Program-made: the position numbers and the translations under genes | Shown here: in pieces, positions 42,066-51,262 of the stretch | Layout of the letters: every line of letters starts with the position of its first letter | Numbering within the stretch: the stretch's first letter is position 1 | The notes under the pieces: generated by a model | The model's database searches: none | What the model was told of the DNA's origin: nothing | Seen by the model: only the letters and a program-made list of their open reading frames with translations | Assembly (NCBI GenBank): GCA_009692585.1 | Contig: SHYX01000019.1 | Coordinates: forward strand, 22,195-86,194 | Direction: 5' to 3' | DNA from: Myxococcales bacterium | Lineage (GTDB): Bacteria; Myxococcota; UBA796; SXON01 | Length of the DNA: 64,000 nucleotides

Positions 42066-45041
42066 GTGCCCGAGTCGGTAGTCCGAATCCAGCGCCTGTT
42101 GACCCTGACGGCCCGCCGAAGCGCGTGGTTGTCGGCGATTCGGGCGGTCGCGCTCGCGGCGGCGGCGCTGCTGGTGGGGCTGGCGGTGGCGACCCTGGCG
42201 GTGGGAGAGGGCTCACGTCGGCTGGCCGTGCTGGTCCTGGTGGCGGCCGGGGTGGTGGCCCTGGGCCTGGCCATCGTCCGCACCCGCGGCATGCGAAAGC
42301 GCCTTTCACCTCGCTGCCAGGCCGACGCCATCGAGGCGATCACCCCGAGTCTGCGTGGCGCACTCACGACTGTCGTCGATCGGCTTGCCCGGCCGATGGG
42401 CTCGCCCGGTTTGTTGGTGCGCCTCGCGGACGACGTGGCGTCCCGGCTGGCCGCGGTGCGCCCCGGCGAGGTGTGGCCGCTGAGGCCCCTCTGGTGGGAT
42501 GCGCGGTGGTCCTTCTTGGGCGCGGCCGCGCTCCTCATCGCCTCGGTCGTGGGTCCGCTCAGCCCCGTCGAGGCCCTGCGCCGGCTGTTCGGGGGCACGC
42601 CCGCCGTCGCCGCCGTGAGTACGGTCCACGCCGACGGACCCCGGGCCCTCCTCGGCGACATCACCCTCCGCTACATCTATCCGGCGTACACCCGGCTCGA
42701 TCCGCTCGAGGTGCCCAACACCAACGGCGAGGTGCACGCCCCACCGGGGACCGTGGTCGAGGTACGCGCGAAGACGGCCGAGCCATGGACCGACGCCGTC
42801 CTGGAGGTCTCCGACCAGGAGCCGGTTCCCGCCACGCTCGAAGGCGGGCGCGTCGTCCGGGCGCGCTTCACCGTCGGGGGCGAGGCGACGTGGCGCTTCC
42901 GCTTCGATGGCACCGCCACCGCGGACTTCCGGATCGTCCCCGATCCGGACCTCGCACCCACGGTCGCGGTCTCCACCCAGGCCCGCCTGTCCGTCGCGAA
43001 CGATCAGCCCTTCTCGGTCGGCTTTGCGGTCAAAGACGACTACGGGCTCACGCGCATCGTCGCCGAGGTCACCGTGCGCGGGAAGACCACCGAGGTGCCC
43101 GTGCGCGCGCCGCTCGACACGCCGCGGGCGCTCAGCGACCAGCCCACGCTCCATGCGGCCGAGCTCGGTCTCGTTGCGGGAGACGTCGCCAAGGTGCGAA
43201 TCGGCGGCTGGGACAACGACGAGGTGTCGGGTCATAAGGTAGGCTGGTCATCGGTCTTCACGATCTCGGTCCTCGGGGCAGCGGGCAGTCAGGCGCAGAA
43301 CCGGGAGCTTCGTGAGGCGCTGTTGACGGCGCTCATCCCGCCGTTGGCCGCGTTCCTGCTCGACCCCGCGGTCGCCGCCGAGACGGGCGCGGCGGCGACA
43401 AGCTGGGCCGGCCTGGCGGACGAACGGTACGCCGCGTTCGACCAGACCGCGCGCGACGCCGAGGGCATCGATCGTCGGAACTTTCAGGCGCGCATCATCC
43501 AAAACGTCAACGGCGCCCGGCGGGATCTGCTCGCGTTCGTTCGCGGGCTGCCGGTCGGGGCCCTCGGAAACGTCGATCTCACCACCTTTGCGGAGCTACA
43601 GGCCAAGAACGTCCGTGCCCTGGAGATGGCGGTCTGGACGCTCGACAAGGTGATGCGCGCGGAGGCCTACGCGGCCATCGTGGAGCTGGCCAAGGCCCTG
43701 GCGGTCGACGCCCGGGCGCTCCAGGACAGCGTCGACGCGCTCAGCATCCCCCAGGCGCTCGCGCGCCTGGACCGTCTCGACCGCCAGATGGATGCGCTCG
43801 GCGTGCTCATCAGGAAACTCGATCGGGGCAGCATGCGCAGCTTCCTGGAGTCGCGCGCCGCCGAGCTGGACGGGGCCACGGCCGCGGCGCGGCGCGACGT
43901 GGCCAGGGGGGCGGACCCGTCGGTCAAGACCGCCGATCTCCGGCGGATTGCCGACCTGCTCGACGAGATGGCCGGGGGCGTCGACGAAGCCCAGAAACGT
44001 GCGGGCGAAAGCGACGACGCCCTCCAGAAGGAGATCGAGCGCCTCGATCAGGAGTTCCGGGACCTCGCCGCCGCCCAGGAGGCGCTCGAGGCCAGGACCC
44101 AGGCGTCGCGCGAGAAACACGGGCAGAGCCTGGACGAAGGACTGAGGGCCTGGGCCGAGGTGGACGCCGCGACCAGGGCCGCCGAACGCGCCCTCTCCAA
44201 CCCGTCTTTGAGCGCGCTTCCATCGCGGTCGGCGTCCGAGGGCGTCGCGGATGCACAACACGACGTCAGAGGGCTCGGGGACAGCGTGCGCGCCCGTGAC
44301 AGCCAACAGGCGGCAGACCGCGCCGAGGACACGGTCCAGTCGATCGAACGCGCCCGCCGTCGACTCGATGCGGCGACACGCACCGGTCAGGTCGATCCCA
44401 GCGCCGCGGCCGCGGCCTCCCGCAGCCTGGGTGAGGCCCAGTCGGCGGCGGTGCGGGCCACCGACATGCTCCAAAAGCTCCGGGAGGCGCAGTCATCCGG
44501 GTCGCCCGCGCTCGTCGAGGCGCTGAAGTCCCTTTCCGGAGACCAGGCGGGGGTGGCGGGACGCGCGGGCGAAGCGGCCAAGGCGGCCAAGACGGTCGCC
44601 CAACAGATGCAGTCCGACGCCTCGGAGATGGAAGCGGCCGCGGGCGAGGGGGCATCCCAGTCCCGGCGCGCCACCGGAGAGCTCCAACGAGGCGACGCCA
44701 TGGCCTCGGAGGGGGCGCAGGACGCCGCCAGCGATGCCTTCCGCCGCGCGAGCGAGGCACTTCGACAGGCGGTGAAGGACCAGCGGCGCATGCAGCAGGA
44801 AGCGGAAGGGGGAGGCGGGAAGGCGGGGAAGGAGGAGGGCGCGGGCGGCGCCGACGAGGACGACGCGGGCGGCGGCGCCGACGAGGGCGGCGGCGCGATC
44901 GAGGTCACGATTCCCGCACCGGAGGAGTTCGAGACGCCCGAGGCGTACCGCAAGGCGCTCCTCGAGGGGATGCAGGGCGAGGTGCCCGAAAGCTACCGTG
45001 CCGCCAGTCGGCGCTACTACGAAGAGCTGGTGCGCCAGTGA
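42066..45041 (+). CDS. DUF4175-type membrane protein with coiled-coil tail
   Basis: A 991-residue membrane protein of the DUF4175 family found next to MoxR/Bat operons. Two or three N-terminal helices (AIRAVALAAAALLVGLAVATLA and a second near residue 60; another near 165) anchor it. Residues 195-420 are beta-rich and include LGDITLRYIYPAYTRLDPLE. The long C-terminal region (residues 430-960) is Ala/Glu/Arg-rich coiled coil, ending in an acidic Gly/Asp linker and a short EFETPEAYRKALLEGMQ domain. GTG 42066 is my choice; GTG 42021 is also in frame, with no clear ribosome site at either. It overlaps the next gene as GTGA. Confidence 0.82.
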   Translation: MPESVVRIQRLLTLTARRSAWLSAIRAVALAAAALLVGLAVATLAVGEGSRRLAVLVLVAAGVVALGLAIVRTRGMRKRLSPRCQADAIEAITPSLRGALTTVVDRLARPMGSPGLLVRLADDVASRLAAVRPGEVWPLRPLWWDARWSFLGAAALLIASVVGPLSPVEALRRLFGGTPAVAAVSTVHADGPRALLGDITLRYIYPAYTRLDPLEVPNTNGEVHAPPGTVVEVRAKTAEPWTDAVLEVSDQEPVPATLEGGRVVRARFTVGGEATWRFRFDGTATADFRIVPDPDLAPTVAVSTQARLSVANDQPFSVGFAVKDDYGLTRIVAEVTVRGKTTEVPVRAPLDTPRALSDQPTLHAAELGLVAGDVAKVRIGGWDNDEVSGHKVGWSSVFTISVLGAAGSQAQNRELREALLTALIPPLAAFLLDPAVAAETGAAATSWAGLADERYAAFDQTARDAEGIDRRNFQARIIQNVNGARRDLLAFVRGLPVGALGNVDLTTFAELQAKNVRALEMAVWTLDKVMRAEAYAAIVELAKALAVDARALQDSVDALSIPQALARLDRLDRQMDALGVLIRKLDRGSMRSFLESRAAELDGATAAARRDVARGADPSVKTADLRRIADLLDEMAGGVDEAQKRAGESDDALQKEIERLDQEFRDLAAAQEALEARTQASREKHGQSLDEGLRAWAEVDAATRAAERALSNPSLSALPSRSASEGVADAQHDVRGLGDSVRARDSQQAADRAEDTVQSIERARRRLDAATRTGQVDPSAAAAASRSLGEAQSAAVRATDMLQKLREAQSSGSPALVEALKSLSGDQAGVAGRAGEAAKAAKTVAQQMQSDASEMEAAAGEGASQSRRATGELQRGDAMASEGAQDAASDAFRRASEALRQAVKDQRRMQQEAEGGGGKAGKEEGAGGADEDDAGGGADEGGGAIEVTIPAPEEFETPEAYRKALLEGMQGEVPESYRAASRRYYEELVRQ

Positions 45042-46561
45042 CGCTCCTGACCCTGGTCGCGGCCGCGTTTGCCGGCGCCGGCAACGACGTGGTCGGCTGC
45101 CTCGCCCTCTCCGATCTCGCGTGCGCGCAGGCGGCGGCGGCGGGCCTGGGCGACAGCGCGGAGGACCGCGCCGGGCGCGCCGAGCTCGCCTTCCACCTGG
45201 GCGAGTTCGCCGCGGCCCGCGATGGCCTCAAGGGCGTGGTCGACGCCAGCGGTGATCCCGATCTGGCCAAGCGGTACGCGTTGTTCGAGCGAGTGGCGAA
45301 TGCGACGGCCGACTTCACGACCCACACGCGCGCCGACGTCACCCTCCGCTACCGCGCGGGCATGGACGACGTGCTCCTGGACGAAGCGCTGGAGACGCTC
45401 CAGGCCGCCCACGACGAGATCGGTCCGATCCTTGGCGGCGCTCCCCCCGGGGGCGTCCGGATGGAGCTCTTTCCCACCGCGCAGCGTTTCATCGACGCCT
45501 CGTCGCTCCCCGGCGACGCGGTCCGAAAGACTGGCGTCATCGCGCTGTCGAAGTGGACGCGGCTGCTGGTCAGCTCTCCCCGCGCGCTCGGTCGCGGCTA
45601 CGGCTGGAAGGACACGATCGCCCACGAGTACATCCACTACATCGTCGCCTGGCGCACCAAAGACCAGGCCCCGGTGTGGCTGCAGGAGGGCATCGCCCGC
45701 AGCCACGAATCGATGTGGCGCCAGGACGAGCCGGCGGCGCTGACGCCCACGCAGGAGTCCTTGTTGGCCACGGCGCTCGGGCAGGACAAGCTGGTGCCCC
45801 TGTCGCGTATGCATCCGTCGATGGCCTTTTTGGACTCCGCCGACGAGGCCGCGCTCGCGTTCGCCCAGGTTTCCACGATGATCGTCCACCTGCGCCGCAG
45901 CGCGGGTCCTGACGCGGTGTCGCGCGTGCTCGATCGGGTCCGGGGCGGCACCGACGCGCTCCAGGCGGTCGCCGATGTGGGCGCCGGCGGGAGCACCACG
46001 GCGTTTCTGGACGGCTGGAAGGGCTACCTGAAGTCTCTCAAGCTGGTGAGTCGCAAGCTGGCGGAATCGAAGGTGATTCTCGATGGGGCGGGCGACGACT
46101 TCGAGACCGATCCCCAGCTCGGGCAGCGCATGGACCTGGCCCGATTCGCCCGCCTCGGCGACATCCTCCTGGACCACGGCCAGGCCGGCGCTGCCCTCGT
46201 CGAGTTCCACAAGGCTGCCCCACCCGACGAACCGCCCTCGCCGATCCTCAGCGTACGCACCGCGGAAGCGCTCCTGGCCCTCGGTCGCGTGGGCTCGGCG
46301 CAAGCGGTGCTGTCGGCGTCCGCCAAGGACTACCCGGAGCACGCGCCGACGCGCGTGGCGCTGGGGAAGCTGCTGCTCGCGACCGGTGACACCGCCGCCG
46401 CCTTCCGCGAGTACCGCGCCGGCGTCGATGTCGATCCCTTCGATTCCGCGGCGCAGGCCGCCCTCGCCGCGCTTTATGCCGCACGGGGCGACACGGTCCT
46501 GGCCGACCGCCACCGCCGTTACGCACGCCTGTTGACGAGCACCGAACCCGCCACCCGCTGA
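45038..46561 (+). CDS. Peptidase MA-like zinc protease with TPR-like tail
   Basis: A 507-residue exported protein. Its N-terminal leader is short (MTLLTLVAAAFAGAG). The gluzincin site is TIAHEYIHYIV (His196, Glu197, His200) followed by WLQEGIARS (Glu217 as third ligand). The C-terminal 150 residues are helical, with SAQAVLSASAKDYPEHAPTR and two TPR-like repeats. It probably cuts a periplasmic substrate of the Bat-type operon; this is context only. GTG start overlaps the DUF4175 stop. The MoxR gene starts 6 bases after its end. Confidence 0.84.
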   Translation: MTLLTLVAAAFAGAGNDVVGCLALSDLACAQAAAAGLGDSAEDRAGRAELAFHLGEFAAARDGLKGVVDASGDPDLAKRYALFERVANATADFTTHTRADVTLRYRAGMDDVLLDEALETLQAAHDEIGPILGGAPPGGVRMELFPTAQRFIDASSLPGDAVRKTGVIALSKWTRLLVSSPRALGRGYGWKDTIAHEYIHYIVAWRTKDQAPVWLQEGIARSHESMWRQDEPAALTPTQESLLATALGQDKLVPLSRMHPSMAFLDSADEAALAFAQVSTMIVHLRRSAGPDAVSRVLDRVRGGTDALQAVADVGAGGSTTAFLDGWKGYLKSLKLVSRKLAESKVILDGAGDDFETDPQLGQRMDLARFARLGDILLDHGQAGAALVEFHKAAPPDEPPSPILSVRTAEALLALGRVGSAQAVLSASAKDYPEHAPTRVALGKLLLATGDTAAAFREYRAGVDVDPFDSAAQAALAALYAARGDTVLADRHRRYARLLTSTEPATR

Positions 46562-46567
46562 GTCTGC

Positions 46568-47557
<990 letters not shown>

Positions 47558-47558
47558 G

Positions 47559-48449
47559 GTGACGGCTTCGGTGACACTGTGGCGTCCGGACGTCGTGGCG
47601 CGGGTGCAGGCGCTGCAACTGCGCGCGCGCCAGACCGTGGCGGGGCTGGGCGTCGGGCTCCGGCGCTCGATCCACGTGGGGCAGGCGGTGGAGTTCGCCG
47701 ACTACAAGCCCTACACCCCCGGCGACAACCTCCGTGACCTCGACTGGCGGGTGCTGGGGCGCCGCGATCGCCTCGTGGTGCGGCGCTACCGCGCCGAGAC
47801 CGAGATGGGCGCCACCCTCCTGGTCGACGCCTCTGCCGACCTGGGCTCCACACCCGAGAAGTGGGAGGCGGCGGTGGGGCTGGCGGCGACCGTCGCGTGG
47901 CTGCTGTTTCTCGAAAACGAGCCCGTGGGCATCGAGCTGGTGGGCGGGGACGGGGTCCTGGTGCGGAGTCTGGCGCCGCGGCGCGGGCGCGCGCACCTGG
48001 CGCGGCTCTTCGGGCTCCTCGCCGCCCTCCGCCCCGACGGGCGGGCCGGTCTGGCGGAAGCGTTCCGGCGGGTCGGGGCGCGCGCCCGACCGCGCGGGCT
48101 GGTGGTGCTGGTCAGCGACTTCATGGAGCCGCCCGCGGAGTGGGCGCGGGCGCTGGACGCGGTCGTCCGTCGGCGCGCGGATGTGCGCGCGCTCCACGTC
48201 TACGACGCCCGCGAGACCGGGCTCGTCTACCCCCATCCGCTGCGCCTGTACTCCCCCGAGGGCGGCGACGATCAGGTCCTCGACCCCGAGGCGATGCGGC
48301 AGGCGGTCAGCGCCGAGGCGGTGCGGTTCTTCGGCGAGGTGCGCGAGGAGGTGCGCCGCCGACGCGGGGTCCACGTGCTCGTAGAGGCGCGCAGCTCGCT
48401 GGTCGACGCCATGGGCAGCTTCCTGCTCGGGCGCGAGGGGGGCGCGTAG
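47559..48449 (+). CDS. DUF58-domain protein
   Basis: A 296-residue DUF58 protein, the usual partner of MoxR. The signature EFADYKPYTPGDNLRDLDWR with LGRRDRLVVRRYRAETEMG is present in full. The VWA-like fold follows (TLLVDASADLGS, VVLVSDFMEP). The start is GTG 47559, one base after the MoxR stop, with an internal GTG 12 bases on as a weaker option. The stop at 48449 abuts the BatA-like start. It is likely held in an envelope complex with the MoxR and VWA proteins. Confidence 0.93.
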   Translation: MTASVTLWRPDVVARVQALQLRARQTVAGLGVGLRRSIHVGQAVEFADYKPYTPGDNLRDLDWRVLGRRDRLVVRRYRAETEMGATLLVDASADLGSTPEKWEAAVGLAATVAWLLFLENEPVGIELVGGDGVLVRSLAPRRGRAHLARLFGLLAALRPDGRAGLAEAFRRVGARARPRGLVVLVSDFMEPPAEWARALDAVVRRRADVRALHVYDARETGLVYPHPLRLYSPEGGDDQVLDPEAMRQAVSAEAVRFFGEVREEVRRRRGVHVLVEARSSLVDAMGSFLLGREGGA

Positions 48450-50510
48450 GTGTCGTTGGCTCTGCTCGCTCCCGCGGCGCTCGCGCTGGGCCTCCTCGCC
48501 CTGGGACCGGTGATCGCGCACCTGGTGCGTCGTCAGCCGGTGGAGCGCGTCGCCTACGGGGCGATGTTGTTGTTGGAGCGCCTGCGGATGCGCGTGGAAC
48601 GGCGTCGCCGGCTGCATGACCGGGCGCTGCTCGCGCTGCGCATGCTGGCGCTGCTGTGCGTGCTGGCGGCGCTGGCACGCCCCGAGCTGCGGCTGCCGCG
48701 ACGGCAGAGCGTCATCGGGGCCACCGGTCGCGTGGTGGTGGTGCTCGACACGTCGTTGTCGATGGATCAGCGCGCGGGGGGCGAGTCGGCGCTGGCGCGA
48801 GGCCAACGCGAGGCGGCGGCGTTGGTGCGCGGACTCGGTGACGGCGTGCAGGTGGCGGTGCTTGCCGCCGGCGTGCCCGAGGCGCCGATCGTGTCGTCGT
48901 GGTCGAAGGAGCACGGCGCCGTCGCCACCCAGCTTGAACAGGCCCGGCAGGCGTCCGGTCGCACCGACCTCGAGGGGGCGCTCACCCGCGCCAGGGCGCT
49001 CCTGGACGGGGAGCCCGGCGAGGTGGTCATCGTCCACGACGGCGTCGGTCCGGGCAACGTTGCCGCGGCGCGGCTCAGTCTGGAGCGGCTCTCGGCAACG
49101 GGCTCCACGGTCCTGCCCATGTTGGTGGGGGTGGAGTCCCCGGCCAACCTGGCGATCGTCGACGCGCGGTATGGCGACGGGCTCGAAGGCGGGACGGTCA
49201 GCCTCGTCGTGCAGAACTTCGGTCGCGACGAACGGGAGACACCCGCGACGGTGCGGCTCCCGGATGGGGCGGAGATGACGGTGTTCGTCACCGTACCGGC
49301 CGCGTCGGAGGATGGGCCCGGGGAAACCACCGCGGCGGTGACCGTGCCGCGGCAGGCCGCTGGGGGGGTGGCGTCGGTGTCGGTGGTGGACGCGTCGTTG
49401 CCCCTGGACGACACCCGGTACTTCCACCTGCCGCGCGTCGGCCAGAGCCGGGTGCTGGTCGTCGACGGCGACCCGGGCTCGACCCCGACGCGCTCCGAGG
49501 TCTACTTCCTGGAGCGCGCCCTGGCGCCGTATTCGGGCCTGGGTGCCAGCCTGGACGTCGTGGCGCCTTCCGGGGCGGACCGGCTGTCGGAGGGGCGCTG
49601 GAAGGTCGCCGTGGTGGCCAACGTCGGTGATCCCACCCCCTTGGCGCCGAGCCTCGTGGACTTCGTACGCGACGGGGGCGCGCTGGTGCTCGCGGTCGGC
49701 GACAACGTGAGCGGCGCGGTGTGGAACGGGGCGCTCGTCGGTCTGCTGCCGGCCACCCTGTCGCGGCCCCGCGACCTGGCGTCCGCGGAGGTCGAGGCGG
49801 GGGTGTCGCTGTCGGTGCCGCCCCCCGACGAGGAGCTGTTCAGCGCCTTCGCGGAGGGGGGGCGTCACGGCTTCGCGCGTGTCCGGTCGCGACGAATCTT
49901 TGCGGTGGACCCCTACGCCGAGGCGGCTCCCGGCTCGATCGAGCCCGACGCGATCCACACACTGCTGCGCTATGACAACGGCGCCCCGGCGCTCATCGAG
50001 CGGCGGATCGGGCTGGGTCGCGTGCTCTTGTGGACCTCGACGGTGGACCTTGGCTGGACGAACTTTCCACTCCAGAGCGTGTACGTGCCGTTCTGGACGC
50101 GGATGTTGGCCTGGTTGGGGGGCGAGGTCGGCGGGGCGACCGCGCGTCTGGAGGGCGTCGTGGGCGAGCCGGTGGTGGTGCCGCTCGGGGCGGGCGACAT
50201 GGTCGAGGTGACCGGGCCCGGGGGCGAACGCATCGGGCTGACCCGCCTGCCCGGAAGCGTGTTGTTCGTCCCGGAGTCGCCCGGCGCCTACGCGGTCGGT
50301 CGCGCCGACGAGCCGGCCCAGGCCTGGGTTGCGGTGAACACCCCGGTGCTCGAATCCGACATCCGCGCCGATCGGGCCATCGAGGCGGTGCAGGCCGAGA
50401 TCGACCCCGAGCGCTCGCAGCGTCGGGTCCCCCTGGACGCGGGGCTTGCCATCGCGGCGGCGCTGGCCCTCGCGTCGGCGGCGTGGGTCGCGCGGGTGGG
50501 GCTGTCGTGA
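48450..50510 (+). CDS. BatA-like membrane VWA protein
   Basis: A 686-residue membrane protein. The N terminus has the BatA/aerotolerance leader with two helices (LAPAALALGLLALGPVIAHL and ALLALRMLALLCVLAAL). A VWA domain follows with MIDAS VVVVLDTSLSM. Large extracytoplasmic beta-rich parts come next (RVLVVDGDPGS, LVDFVRDGGALVLAVGDN), and a C-terminal anchor helix closes it (AIAAALALASAAWVARV). GTG start abuts the DUF58 stop. Such proteins form membrane-bound hubs with MoxR and DUF58. Confidence 0.87.
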   Translation: MSLALLAPAALALGLLALGPVIAHLVRRQPVERVAYGAMLLLERLRMRVERRRRLHDRALLALRMLALLCVLAALARPELRLPRRQSVIGATGRVVVVLDTSLSMDQRAGGESALARGQREAAALVRGLGDGVQVAVLAAGVPEAPIVSSWSKEHGAVATQLEQARQASGRTDLEGALTRARALLDGEPGEVVIVHDGVGPGNVAAARLSLERLSATGSTVLPMLVGVESPANLAIVDARYGDGLEGGTVSLVVQNFGRDERETPATVRLPDGAEMTVFVTVPAASEDGPGETTAAVTVPRQAAGGVASVSVVDASLPLDDTRYFHLPRVGQSRVLVVDGDPGSTPTRSEVYFLERALAPYSGLGASLDVVAPSGADRLSEGRWKVAVVANVGDPTPLAPSLVDFVRDGGALVLAVGDNVSGAVWNGALVGLLPATLSRPRDLASAEVEAGVSLSVPPPDEELFSAFAEGGRHGFARVRSRRIFAVDPYAEAAPGSIEPDAIHTLLRYDNGAPALIERRIGLGRVLLWTSTVDLGWTNFPLQSVYVPFWTRMLAWLGGEVGGATARLEGVVGEPVVVPLGAGDMVEVTGPGGERIGLTRLPGSVLFVPESPGAYAVGRADEPAQAWVAVNTPVLESDIRADRAIEAVQAEIDPERSQRRVPLDAGLAIAAALALASAAWVARVGLS

Positions 50511-51262
50511 GCCTGACTCGCCGCTCCCTGCTCCTCGCGGCCGGCGGCGCCCTGGCGCTGCGGGCGCCGCGGGCACTGGCGTTCGGAGATGCGGCAAAGA
50601 TCGATGTGGCGGAGCTGCAGCTCGCCAGCGGGACGCTCTCGCGTCCGGACGCCTGGGTGCGGCTCTTGTTGGAGACGATGCAGACGACCAGCGTCGAGTG
50701 CGCTCCCCGCGCCGTGCAGTTGGCGCCCGACGATCCCGAGCTGTTTTCGCACCCCTTCGCGGTGCTGGTCGGGGACGGCGAGCTGCCGCCGCTGAGCGAC
50801 CGTGCCCGCGGGCAGCTCGTGCGCTACCTCAGCTACGGCGGCTTCCTGTTCGTGGACGACGCGACCGGCGATCCCGAATCCGGCTTCGATCGGAGCGTGC
50901 GGGCGCTGTTCGGGCAGCTCTTTCCGACGCGTCCGTTGGGGGTGCTCAGCGCGGACCACTCGGTGTACCGTAGTTTTTTCCTGATCCAGCGCCCGGTGGG
51001 CCGGGTGGCGGTGCATCAGGTGCTCGAGGGCGTGCAACTGGGCTCGATGCACCCGGTCCTCTACAGCCAGGACGACCTCTCGGGCGCGCTCGACCGTCGC
51101 GCCGACGGCATGGATCGGTCTCCCTGTGTCCCCGGCGGGGAGCCGCAGCGGCGCGAGGCGGTGAAGTTGGGGATCAATCTGCTGTTGTACGCGCTCACCT
51201 CCAACTACAAGCACGATCAGGCCCACGTGCGCCGGCTGATGGAAGAGGGCCGCATCGAATGA
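50507..51262 (+). CDS. DUF4159 protein with twin-arginine-like leader
   Basis: A 251-residue exported protein. Leader SLTRRSLLLAAGGALALRAP with an RR pair resembles a Tat signal. The DUF4159 fold has ELQLASGTLSRPD, LSDRARGQLVRYLSYGGFLF and VDDATGDPESGFD, as in proteins paired with MoxR/VWA operons. GTG start overlaps the upstream stop as GTGA (50507-50510). The stop overlaps the next start as ATGA. Function is unknown; it may sit on the outer side of the membrane and interact with the VWA proteins. Confidence 0.87.
   Translation: MSLTRRSLLLAAGGALALRAPRALAFGDAAKIDVAELQLASGTLSRPDAWVRLLLETMQTTSVECAPRAVQLAPDDPELFSHPFAVLVGDGELPPLSDRARGQLVRYLSYGGFLFVDDATGDPESGFDRSVRALFGQLFPTRPLGVLSADHSVYRSFFLIQRPVGRVAVHQVLEGVQLGSMHPVLYSQDDLSGALDRRADGMDRSPCVPGGEPQRREAVKLGINLLLYALTSNYKHDQAHVRRLMEEGRIE

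Noticed and set aside
40341..42664. Minus-strand frames over the kinase and DUF4175 genes
   Set aside because: No motifs; they mirror two strongly supported plus-strand genes.
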